Source: Haliclystus octoradiatus (Eukaryota; Cnidaria; Staurozoa; Stauromedusae; Haliclystidae). Taken from it: DNA of 64,000 nt. Positions 1 to 10,100 of this stretch are shown here, piece after piece. Location of the stretch: positions 13,658,452-13,722,451 of the forward strand of contig OU744449.1 of assembly GCA_916610825.1 (NCBI GenBank), written 5' to 3'. Below the pieces are notes generated by a model. The model made no database searches. It saw nothing but the letters and a program-made list of their open reading frames with translations, and had not been told where the DNA came from. Every line of letters starts with the position of its first letter. Within the stretch, counting starts at the first letter, position 1. Position numbers and translations under genes: made by a program.

Positions 1-151
1 CATATCGATTAAAAATGAGTATCTTGACCAGTTGACAAGCATCGTTGTATTCAAGAACAAAATTATATGAAAAGAGAATTAGGAACCTGTTTGGACTTCT
101 TTAGATTGGGGACATATTGGCTGAAAATAGAATGAAATAGTATATATATAT

Positions 152-337
152 TGTAATGTATCTATCGTATGCGCATGCGTAAGGTTATTTATAACTAAAT
201 GATTGCGCAGTTTTAAATCAGAGTGTTAGTGACGACCAGTGTAGAAGGTCGTATGTACGTAATATTAAATACATGATTCAGATCAACAGGATATACCTAC
301 ACGGGTGTTTATTCGTCTATTGTCTTCGTATCTTACA
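152..337 (+). repeat. 5' LTR of the Ty3/gypsy element
   Basis: This 186-bp repeat starts TGTAATGTAT and ends TATCTTACA. It matches 5131-5316 base for base in my reading. It should carry the promoter and the start of the RNA. A TATA-like AT stretch lies about 30 bases in, but I cannot define the U3/R/U5 boundaries. Confidence 0.96.
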
Positions 338-355
338 TGGCGCAGTTGATCCTGT
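338..355 (+). other. putative primer-binding site of the LTR element
   Basis: The sequence directly after the 5' LTR begins TGGCGCAGTTGATCCTG. The leading TGG pairs with the universal CCA end of a tRNA, as expected for a minus-strand primer site. I did not identify the tRNA species. Confidence 0.7.
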
Positions 356-410
356 TATTTGGACAGTAATATTTTACGTTATTCAAAGAGTTTAATTTTA
401 TTGCGTCACG

Positions 411-3400
411 ATGGCTGATGTTAAATTATTGAAAAACAGTCGATCAGGCCTTAAAGGACATTTGACAAGAGCCTTAGATCGTCTGGTGGCATCCCTCACC
501 AGTTTCACCAGTACAGAAGTAGCAGAACGAACTGAAAGTGATAGGGAAAATTTGACGATCACAACGAAACGCGCTCACGATGCGCTGGAACGCTATGTGG
601 CGTCACATTTGGCCGTGTTGGTACAAGAACCCATCAAAGATGGAGCAGAAGACCCGGAAGAGCCACAATTGGTTGAATTAGAAAACAGTTTTTATGACCT
701 CGAGAGACAAGTGCGTGCCGTTACGGCCGTTGTGCCGAAAACCGTAGTCACAAGCACCACTGATCCAGAAAACCGAGAAAGCACGTCTCAGCAAGTCAAC
801 GTTCAGACCTCTGCCCGACCTGTCATAAAGACACCACCAACATTAGATGCAGACATCAACCTAAAGCAGTTCCTGGATTGGCAGGAGGTATTTTTGAATT
901 ATATCGCGATTATTGATTTAGACGCCCAGCCTCATGATAGGCAAATTGCTACCTTTTGGGGTCTGTGTTCCCCAGCATTTCTGAACATGGTACGCCGCGT
1001 CATCAAAATCGAACGTTCAACGACGGACTCCCTTAAGTTAATACTGAAAAAGATAACCGATCACTTAAGATCTAAGCGCAACTCTAACCTCGACTGGCAA
1101 AGCTTTCTCACAGTCACTCAAGGCTCAAACCAGTTAATTGATCAATATTACACGTATTTAATGGAGAAAAGTGACCATGCTAATGTAGATGCAGTGACTC
1201 CAGAAGCACTGCGGACCGCTGTTCTAGTACTAGGTTTAAGGGATGAAAATTTAAAACGCAAAGCTATCGCAAAATCTCCCCCGCTAAACCTAGAGGACAC
1301 TCTCAAATTTTTACAAACCGAAGAAGCCGCTTCTTCCACTGTTAGTACCCTAGGTCAACAAGCCCACGCCACACATAGCACAATTGGTAATGTACAATCT
1401 ACCAAAGCTAAGAAAAATCATAATAAACGTCAACAGAAAACGAAGCATGACGACAGTAACTCTGCTTCCAAGTCAAGTAATTCAGTAAGCCCTTGTTCTA
1501 AGTGCGGCTATGTTAAGCATTTTACATCAGTCTGCCCTGCCGCAAACGTGACATGTGACCACTGTGGCCTCAAAGGGCATTACTCAAAAGTTTGCCGTAA
1601 ACGTTTAAAGTCCTTAGAGAAAACCAAAACCGTGAGCACATCAGTTATTAAATCGATGCAAGCTTCCAATGGTGGCAAATTACCGACAATTGATGTCGAT
1701 GTTAGGGAAGACAATAAACTGTTAGGTCGTTTCCCTGCTGTCTGCGACACAGGTGCTCAAGGAACCGTTGCAGGTCTTGACTTTCTGAAATCAATAGGCA
1801 AATTCGATAGCACGTTGGCTCCGTTCAGTCCACATAATTACGTTGGCGTCGATAATCGCGCTTTAGTTCAGGCCGGGACAATCAAATTAACTTTCGATTT
1901 AAATGGTAATAGCGTAAATACTACAGTCGTTATATGTTATGATGTGACCGGTCTTTATCTGTCTTTAGATGTGTGTAAACAACTTAAAATTGTACATGTA
2001 GACTTTCCAACCACATTATCTGAGAGGCACTTATCAAGTGTCATTAACACGAATCCTCAGAATGTAGTTACTGTCAACAAGTCTTCATCACCACCTAAAT
2101 CTGTTTTTCATGAAACCGCTCGTAAACAGTGGATTGATTCTTTGTCGTCAAATCCTACTCAACAACAAAGAGAGGATGATTTTAAAAAACTAAAACAGAT
2201 TTATTGTCAAGTATTTTGCGATACCGATGACGTTTTGCCGCCCATGTCAGGTGTCGGCGACGCAATGAAAATTGAGTTAATCGAAGACCACAAGCCATTT
2301 GCAGTTCATACTGCACGTCAAATACCTTTCGTTTATCGTGACAAGGCTAAATCTGAAATAGACCGTCTACAAAAGATGGGCGTTATAACACCAGTTGGTG
2401 ACACCCCTGTCGAATGGTGTCATCCGTTAGTAGTTGTAGGTAAACCTAACGGTGGCGTAAGATTATGCGTAGACTTAACCAAATTAAATAAGCAAGTAAA
2501 ACGCACGTTGCACCCTGCTACAACGCCAGCTGATGCAGTGAAAAACATTGATTTGCATTCCAAGTATTTCACTTTATTAGATGCAAAGTGTGGTTATTGG
2601 CAACTTCCACTTGATGAAGATGCACAAAAATTAACAACATTTATCACTCCTTGGGGTAGATTTAAATTTTTGCGTGCCCCGATGGGTTTTATATCATCCG
2701 GTGATAGTTACAATTTAAGATGTGATCAAGCCCTTGAAGGCATTTCAAACGTTAACAAAGTCGTTGATGATACACTTATTGACGGTGATTCATACAAAAC
2801 TTTAGTTGATCGAACTTGTACAGTATTAGAACGATTTGTTCGACATGGCATTACGTTAAATGCTGAAAAATGTAAATTTGCGCAGAAAACAGTCGATTTC
2901 GTTGGTTACGTCATAAAACCAGGAGGCTATTCAGCCGACCCAAGAAAAGTCGAAGCGATTTCAAATTTTCCTTCGCCTACAAATCGCACCGAGTTAAGGT
3001 CATTCCTAGGACTTGTCAATCAGCTAGGAATGTTTACACCGTCTATCAGCAGCACCGCTGCACCACTACGAGATTTATTATCAGTCAAAAATGAATTTCT
3101 ATGGCTAAACACGCACGAAATGGCCTTCAATTCATTAAAAGAAGCCATGACGTCACCGCCGATTTTGTCTCTGTTCGACCCTACTGCAGAAACAGTTTTA
3201 CAAACGGACGCTTCCAAGACAAAAGGTCTTGGATACGCTTTAATGCAAAAACAGCAAAACGAATGGAAACTAATCCAGTGTGGATCGCGCTTTCTTCAAC
3301 CATGTGAAAACCGATATGCCATTATCGAACTAGAAGCGCTGGCCATCGTTTGGGCCACAAAAAAATGCCACATTTATCTCGCTGGTTTACCAACGTATAC

Positions 3401-4991
3401 CGTTTTAGTCGATCACAAACCTTTATTGCCAATTTTTAACAATTACACTTTAGATGCCGTTGAAAATCACAAGTTACAATCGTATAAAAATAAGTTGTCA
3501 AACTATCAATTTCAGGTGGTTTGGACAAAAGGTAGCGCGCATATTATACCGGATGCATTATCACGGGCACCGGTCAATGATCCGTCTCTCGATGATGAAA
3601 TTGAAAATGATACATCGTTAGCTTGTATGTCGTTTACGTTAAAAGTTGCTGCATGTAGTATCACCGCAGAGAACACTGACGATGAAGCTGCCGCTACTCT
3701 AAACGATTCTAAACAATCTAATGTTCGACAACCGTTGCCGGATCCAATCATTACGGATCTACAAAATGTTGCACGAAATGATGCAGATTATCAATCACTC
3801 ATAACCTGTGTTGAAAACAATTTCGCAGGTAATTCAGCAAACCAACCATATGTATTGGCCTATAAGAAAATTTGGCCAGAATTGTCAACCATCGACGGCC
3901 TTGTGTTGTATGGTCGTCGAATTGTCATTCCATCGAAAGCTCGTCAATCTGTAATTGCACGATTACACGCCTCACATCAGGGCATTGTTAAAACAAAACG
4001 TCGTGCGCGTCAAACTGTATATTGGCCAGGTATTAACAATGACATTGTATCCTCCATTGAAGCCTGTTCACCATGTCAACATTACAGACCCAGTAATCAG
4101 AAAGAACCTTTAATTTCTGATAAACTTCCATCACGGATCTTTGAGTCAGTTTCAGCTGATTTGTTCCAACTCAACCAGAAATACTATTTGGTCTACGTCG
4201 ACCGTTTATCCGGCTTTCCGTTCATTTCAGAATGGAATTCCGATCCGTCTTCGTCTCAAGTCATTTCAGTTCTTAAATCACACTTTTCCAAAACCGGTGT
4301 ACCATCTCGTTTTCGTTCGGACGGTGGTCCACAATTTAAATCTGAACTGTTCACCAACTTTCTCACCAGATGGGGTGTCAATTGGTCCCCGTCTTCGCCA
4401 TACCATCCCCAGAGCAACGGTCACGCTGAAGCAGCTGTTAAAGCGTTAAAACATCTGCTTGCCAAGTGTGATAATGGAGATATTACGTCGGAGAGTTTTC
4501 TGCAAGGTCTACTAGAATACCGCAACACTCCTAGATCAGAAGGGCGTTCCCCCTCGGAATGGGTGTATGGTCATCCCCTTCGTTCTTTAGTGCCCGCACA
4601 CTACACTTCATTCTCCCGTTCATGGCAAACGTCAGCCAAAGAGATTGACAGTAAGCTACTCCGCAACAAAGAAGCTACCACAAAGAATTACAACAAAGGT
4701 AGTAAAGTTCTAAAATCTATTCCTGTTGGCTCTCATGTGCTACTTCAACATCCGCAAAGTAAACGCTGGATAGAAGATGGTATTGTAGTGTCAAAGAATG
4801 ATCGTGATTATCGCATTCGTCTGCCGTCCGGTAAACTCAAGTGGCGTAACCGTGTATTCCTGCATGTTGCCCCTGATACTAGTTCCGACGACATAGCAGA
4901 ACCAGACGTGAGTGATCAAGTGCAGTCCGACGATACTCCGCGATACCCAACCCGTTCAAGACGTCCACCTGACTATTACGGACGCAAATGA
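411..4991 (+). CDS. gag-pol polyprotein of the Ty3/gypsy element
   Basis: One frame of 1,526 codons encodes the structural and replication proteins of the retrotransposon. In order there is a Gag-like region (about residues 1-355), two CCHC zinc knuckles (about 362-397), an aspartic protease with a DTGAQ motif (about 445-450), a reverse transcriptase (about 625-870), an RNase H beginning near LQTDAS (about 927), and an integrase with an HHCC zinc module (from about 1187), a catalytic core (from about 1244) and a C-terminal DNA-binding region. The start is the first ATG after the 5' LTR and leader. The frame ends about 140 bases before the 3' LTR. Gag and Pol lie in one frame, so products would come from proteolysis. 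The assignment rests on motif order and spacing. Confidence 0.95.
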   Translation: MADVKLLKNSRSGLKGHLTRALDRLVASLTSFTSTEVAERTESDRENLTITTKRAHDALERYVASHLAVLVQEPIKDGAEDPEEPQLVELENSFYDLERQVRAVTAVVPKTVVTSTTDPENRESTSQQVNVQTSARPVIKTPPTLDADINLKQFLDWQEVFLNYIAIIDLDAQPHDRQIATFWGLCSPAFLNMVRRVIKIERSTTDSLKLILKKITDHLRSKRNSNLDWQSFLTVTQGSNQLIDQYYTYLMEKSDHANVDAVTPEALRTAVLVLGLRDENLKRKAIAKSPPLNLEDTLKFLQTEEAASSTVSTLGQQAHATHSTIGNVQSTKAKKNHNKRQQKTKHDDSNSASKSSNSVSPCSKCGYVKHFTSVCPAANVTCDHCGLKGHYSKVCRKRLKSLEKTKTVSTSVIKSMQASNGGKLPTIDVDVREDNKLLGRFPAVCDTGAQGTVAGLDFLKSIGKFDSTLAPFSPHNYVGVDNRALVQAGTIKLTFDLNGNSVNTTVVICYDVTGLYLSLDVCKQLKIVHVDFPTTLSERHLSSVINTNPQNVVTVNKSSSPPKSVFHETARKQWIDSLSSNPTQQQREDDFKKLKQIYCQVFCDTDDVLPPMSGVGDAMKIELIEDHKPFAVHTARQIPFVYRDKAKSEIDRLQKMGVITPVGDTPVEWCHPLVVVGKPNGGVRLCVDLTKLNKQVKRTLHPATTPADAVKNIDLHSKYFTLLDAKCGYWQLPLDEDAQKLTTFITPWGRFKFLRAPMGFISSGDSYNLRCDQALEGISNVNKVVDDTLIDGDSYKTLVDRTCTVLERFVRHGITLNAEKCKFAQKTVDFVGYVIKPGGYSADPRKVEAISNFPSPTNRTELRSFLGLVNQLGMFTPSISSTAAPLRDLLSVKNEFLWLNTHEMAFNSLKEAMTSPPILSLFDPTAETVLQTDASKTKGLGYALMQKQQNEWKLIQCGSRFLQPCENRYAIIELEALAIVWATKKCHIYLAGLPTYTVLVDHKPLLPIFNNYTLDAVENHKLQSYKNKLSNYQFQVVWTKGSAHIIPDALSRAPVNDPSLDDEIENDTSLACMSFTLKVAACSITAENTDDEAAATLNDSKQSNVRQPLPDPIITDLQNVARNDADYQSLITCVENNFAGNSANQPYVLAYKKIWPELSTIDGLVLYGRRIVIPSKARQSVIARLHASHQGIVKTKRRARQTVYWPGINNDIVSSIEACSPCQHYRPSNQKEPLISDKLPSRIFESVSADLFQLNQKYYLVYVDRLSGFPFISEWNSDPSSSQVISVLKSHFSKTGVPSRFRSDGGPQFKSELFTNFLTRWGVNWSPSSPYHPQSNGHAEAAVKALKHLLAKCDNGDITSESFLQGLLEYRNTPRSEGRSPSEWVYGHPLRSLVPAHYTSFSRSWQTSAKEIDSKLLRNKEATTKNYNKGSKVLKSIPVGSHVLLQHPQSKRWIEDGIVVSKNDRDYRIRLPSGKLKWRNRVFLHVAPDTSSDDIAEPDVSDQVQSDDTPRYPTRSRRPPDYYGRK

Positions 4992-5120
4992 TACTATTAT
5001 CGATTTATCGTTTCAGTAACATCGTTATAATCATAAGTATATCATAATCACATATCAGTAATTTGTTAAAGTTAACCTCCCTAATAATAAGTATTCATGT
5101 TATGTTTAGTCGTTTAACTT

Positions 5121-5130
5121 GAAGGGGAGA
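5121..5130 (+). other. polypurine tract of the LTR element
   Basis: The ten-base run GAAGGGGAGA directly precedes the 3' LTR, the expected position of the plus-strand primer. Confidence 0.85.
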
Positions 5131-5316
5131 TGTAATGTATCTATCGTATGCGCATGCGTAAGGTTATTTATAACTAAATGATTGCGCAGTTTTAAATCAG
5201 AGTGTTAGTGACGACCAGTGTAGAAGGTCGTATGTACGTAATATTAAATACATGATTCAGATCAACAGGATATACCTACACGGGTGTTTATTCGTCTATT
5301 GTCTTCGTATCTTACA
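5131..5316 (+). repeat. 3' LTR of the Ty3/gypsy element
   Basis: This is a 186-bp copy of the left LTR with the same TG and CA ends. It is followed by TATAT, the right copy of the target duplication. Confidence 0.96.
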
Positions 5317-5321
5317 TATAT

Positions 5322-6840
5322 CGACTTGGTTTGCGAACCGAAGGCTATAGTTTTAGGCTCCTTTGTTATGTTAATTATCATTTTCTGCTTCTTTAGTATG
5401 ACGTCCCATGAGATCTTATGATATGATATCAAATATCATTAACATCCAAATGGACCTCTAATGTGCAGAAAGTGCATATCCTTACGAAGAATATGAAACC
5501 AGCTCGATGCGAAGAAATGAGGCTATTTGCATTAAATTCACGAATTCATAGAAAATATACTGACGGAAGTTTCCTGGAGCCTCCTTGAATGATATCAACA
5601 TTTCTTGATGTCCTAGAATGTTTAAATTCTTGCGAAAAATGTTGACTGCTCCGCTCGACAAACACAGACAGGCATGGCGAGTGTTGAGCTCTAAGTCTCA
5701 ATCCAAAAGTATATATTATCGATCATAGATAATAACCAAGAGAATACAAATGTTTCATAAATTTAAGATGTATAATCATAATCATATAATAACGCGTGTT
5801 ACTCACACGGCATACTCAACATTCTAATCCTACCTTGCGATGTGTTATACATTTGATTAGGAGGCTTAGTTAACAATAAGAATATAGAAATGAGGCACAA
5901 CACGAGAGACTGGAGAAAACAAACCAATGTCTATCACATCGTTTCAGTCCTTATTTTGATATATATTATCTGTCACAGGAGCACGCAGTTATTGATTTAA
6001 TGTGAATTACCATAAGGCCAGGCGTTTACTGTGGCCATGAAATACTAGCAGAAAAAGCTACAGGCGTGCATGCAAATCCCAACCTTTTTCCTCACTCCGC
6101 TTGCATTTATCAAAAACAATTACCATGCCATGTGTCACGGGGGTTACGGCAGTAAGATATATGCTTGACTGAAACTTCTCAAGCCATTAATACTTGAAGC
6201 CAATCTATCTCCCCTGCGCTAGTACATTTAAAGTAACTTCGTAATCAACAAAGTTCAATAAAAAATATGATGCGATTACATGTTGCAAGATTTTATTGGG
6301 AAATTATTCTTTTGCACACCCTCCAAAAGCTCAAATTGGATTTAACCCAGTTGCTTCGTACAATCAGAACTTATCGAGCTCAGAATATCGAATTATATCA
6401 TACGAAATCAGGGACGCTCGAAAACAGAATGGTATATTATAAATTTATTATTCAACAGAATTATAGCAAGATAGAGATTTAAACGAATGAATGAAGTTAG
6501 AATCAGAGAAAATAAAACACTTTTTTCTTGTTAACAAATTAGAATCGCTAAACATTCGGAAAGTTGATAGGCACTTGAAAATCCAAACATGCCAGCGTCC
6601 CACGTGTTGGACGAGACAATCGAACAATATGCTACATGCCTAATTTTGACAATACATTGATTGTAGGTTCACTCAGTCATCCCATACAACCAACAGCTAG
6701 GTTCCCCAACAAGGCTCGATAATATGTTGCCAGCAGTCATGAGTCATATACTAAATACTGGAAACAACATTCGACTGAGATAGAATTCGGATCGCTGGAG
6801 TGAGTCTTGGAGTGAGTCCAGAGTGGTTGAATGACAAATT
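5322..6840. other. AT-rich intergenic DNA, no gene seen
   Basis: This stretch separates the retrotransposon from the 3' end of the giant minus-strand gene. Small open frames exist on both strands (for example 6267-6482), but they show no recognisable domain, splice context or unusual composition. I saw no RNA gene or mobile element here. Confidence 0.6.
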
Positions 6841-6867
6841 AATGAAATAAAATACAAAAAAACAGCT

Positions 6868-6873
6868 TTTAAT
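6868..6873 (-). promoter_or_regulatory. candidate polyadenylation signal (ATTAAA) of the giant gene
   Basis: On the minus strand ATTAAA lies about 160 bases past the stop codon at 7032-7034. It is followed by a T-rich stretch over the next 30 bases, as expected around a cleavage site. I saw no AATAAA between the stop and this point. AATAAA occurs further downstream, near 6445 and 6292, as an alternative. Confidence 0.4.
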
Positions 6874-7031
6874 CTCATTTGTTTGATAAATAATCTTCTA
6901 ATCAATCATAATAATTAAAAATGATTTCCTACAATAATACAACAATTCATACGGACTTTTGTAACAAAAATCCACGCAATTGATAAAAAAATATGTTAGC
7001 TAGTGTTCTTTAGTTAAGTACTAATTATTCG

Positions 7032-7153
7032 TTAAGGCAGTGACTCTGTTTGTTCACTTGACTTTTTAAGTGTTTGATAACCAACAATGGCTCCGATTAA
7101 AGATAAGGCCAAAACAAGTAAACAAGATAACCAAACCCAGGCAATATTACCAC
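7032..7153 (-). CDS. last exon: transmembrane helix and cytoplasmic tail
   Basis: The acceptor CAG lies at 7156-7154, and the exon continues phase 1 from the previous exon. It encodes a 21-residue hydrophobic helix, about residues 15529-15549, starting [15 protein letters not shown] short hydrophilic tail with two Lys follows, ending ESLP, then TAA at 7034-7032. A single C-terminal helix after the furin sites is the usual end of ZP-domain precursors. It anchors the protein until cleavage releases the ectodomain. Confidence 0.88.
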
Positions 7154-10100
7154 CTGTTGACAAATAGAAACAAAAGCACCATCAAGACACTAATTATACA
7201 ATGACAATAATAGAGAAGAATCACCTCTACAGAAAAACCACCTGAGAGAAGCGACCATTCAATAAATAACGGCGAAAATGAGAGATTGCCGCTTGCGCTG
7301 ACTTCCCAATTTTCAAAGGCTGTTGACACCCTATTGATAGGATATATATTTCAAACATTTCAAGATGACAAATTACTGCTACAATTTTTTTTTACAAAAT
7401 TAAGGCAAATTAACATAGTTCCTGATATTTGTAAAATGAACAAAATGATTTACTATGCGGCACCCATCAAGCTCAAGTGCTTGTTTGTTTAGACCGTTGG
7501 CACCTAAAATCTCTTCAAAATTCAATCCCGTATTAATAAAACCTTAGTTGCAAATGTGGTGGTATTAATTTGCAATCACCTTGTATACATACTCACGGCA
7601 GCGCAGTGATAGGAAATGCAAACATTTTTATGTAGTTTGTCTAGTTTCCAGGCTATTAAAATGCTAATGTCTTCTGACAAATGGCCATAGACGTTGAGTT
7701 ATTGTTTGGATATTTACCAAATCAAAGTCCTCAAATAAACTTTATTCAACGCTAACGGAATGTTATAAAACAAATAACGGACTGCGTACTCACCTGAACG
7801 TTCAACGGAAAGAGCGTTCAAATATTTCGAATGCATTACTTGTTTATTTGATAGTTCTGTATTGTCTTCAAGTAAGCTTCTCTGCTTACGTCTTGGGTTT
7901 TTATGGTCTGCAACAACAATTAGAGGACCGGACCCAACCTTAACATCATCAACGGATACCATCCTTGACATCAGCGATCGTTTGCGACGTAATGGTGGAA
8001 TACAACCTTGATTACAACGTGAATTTGAGACACGCGAGTCACAAATGACGACGTCACATTGTAGATAAGTGACTGAATCTTCAGCGTCAACAAATGTGAA
8101 TGATTCAAAACTAATTCTATGTGTATTTGACGGCGAAGGATGATGCAGAAGCGTTTCATCTAACGTACAACTGAAATGAAAAACAGAAATAGTGTAAAAT
8201 CATACATTAAAACTGACAATACATAAGTACTTCCATCCTTTCTGGGAAAAGATAAATGTTAGCAAACACAATGTTACCTCCGCAACCTAATCGTTCAAGT
8301 GCAATTCGAATAAACAATTAAATGCACAGACGCTCGGGAACGCATTAGACAAATACTACTACTGATGCTTGACGACAAAAGTTTATTTTTAAACCGTTCC
8401 AATGCAGTTCATGGTAGATAGTCCTTGATTGTGATAAATTATTCATTTCTTGATTGTCCGATATGCACTGTTTTATATTTACATATATATGAGGGATACG
8501 AAAAACGACTTTTAGTATATCCTATTAATCATACAGTTAATATATATCTTAATAATTAAGCCAGTCTCCAAAAAATTACTTCAAAAGGTTTACATCAGGA
8601 GCTCGCGTGTGTTGTGTCATGTCATGTCTTGTATGTGATGGACTGACATCGTGACTGACATACAGCTCCAACCAAAATTAGTTAAAAGAATACATAACAC
8701 AGAGACACGGAATCAAAATACGTACCCGTGTTGGATGAGCATGTATCGACGTCGATCGTTAGGGTCTTTTGATGGTGTAGCAGAACAGTTCTCAGCATAA
8801 ACAGATAGACGAGGATCAGCACCATCAAGTTTAACTTCAAAGAAAACTCTATCTTGAACTGGTACCTCGACTGGATATTCAGCATTAAGTAATGGCCTTG
8901 TGAAAGTTTGATCAGTATATAAATCAATGTAGGCATTGAATTCACCAAATCCTTGTTCTTCTTTAATTAATTTAGGCACCACAGAATTGAGTTCAAAACC
9001 AAATGATGATACAGATACTGAGGTAGGAAACACACATGAAAATGGAATGTCTATCTTTGTACCGCGGACAATTCCAGTTCGTTTTGGAATCAATCGGTTC
9101 AAGATCTACAAGAAATGCAGGATAAGAAGACAAAACATTAAACAAATAACAGGCCAAGATATACTAGATAACATATTTTATCAAACAATAACGCAAAACT
9201 ATATTATCATTAAATATTATTAGAGCACTATAAGGCACCATCATTCAAACATTTAAAAAAAAAACTAGCAACTGAAAGCACGATGTACAAATAATTGAGT
9301 GCATTTACATAGCACAGCCACTTGCAACCAGGGAAGAAACAAGTGGCAAATTCCATGCATGTAAACCAATGCTAATGTTTAAGACAATTAAATGTAACGT
9401 AGGTGGAATAAAACATTTCTAGTTTGGATAAGTATGTCTACATATAGCAATCAAAAGACAAAAGACAAAGCATACTTTTAAATTAAAAGTGATCAAATAT
9501 ATCTGCTTCCATGTTACTAACCTTGTTCGTATAGATAACACCAGACTGGAGATAGTACCTTGTCGTTCCACAGCCATTCAAAGGAACAACAACAAAATAA
9601 TGGCTTCCATTGCTTTTAACAGGACACAACGGATCTTCTAAGTGGAGAATACCGACACGGGAAGGAAATATTGCCTTATCAATCACAACACGAATACCAC
9701 CCGAGGTACATGTGATATCCATAGGACAGGAATCAATAATATCAACTGATGATTTTGGAATAACACTATACGGCAAAGACAGAGGTCCCTCAGATGGTAA
9801 GGCAGTTGAGGTATCTACAGATGGTGCTTCAGTCTCTTCAATTTGTGATGCATCAGTTGGTGCAGCAGTTGAGGTATCTACAGATGGTGCTTCAGTCTCT
9901 TCTACTTGTGGTGCATCAGTTGGTGCAGCAGTTGAGGCATCTACAGATGGTGCTTCAGTCTCTTCTATCTGTGGTGCATCAGTTGGTGCAGCAGTTGAGG
10001 CATCTACAGATGGTGCTTCAGTCTCTTCTACTTGCGGTGCATCAGTTGGTGCAGCAGTTGAGGCATCTACAGATGGTGCTTCAGTCTCTTCTACTTGTGG

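Larger units (their letters stand above)
152..5316 (+). mobile_element. Ty3/gypsy LTR retrotransposon, looks whole
   Basis: An element of 5,165 bp is bounded by two LTRs that begin TG and end CA. It is flanked by the 5-bp direct repeat TATAT (147-151 and 5317-5321), the target site duplication. Inside are a primer-binding-like site directly after the left LTR, one long gag-pol frame and a purine-rich tract directly before the right LTR. The order protease, reverse transcriptase, RNase H, integrase places it in Ty3/gypsy (Metaviridae). A single fused gag-pol frame occurs in Mag/SURL-type lineages, but I cannot assign the lineage without a tree. The two LTRs read as identical, so the insertion is very recent on an evolutionary scale. 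It lies about 1.7 kb beyond the stop codon of the giant minus-strand gene and faces it in convergent orientation. Confidence 0.96.

Noticed and set aside
6267-6482. A small + strand gene between the retrotransposon and the giant gene
   Set aside because: It is a short frame in AT-rich DNA with no domain, promoter or splice support.
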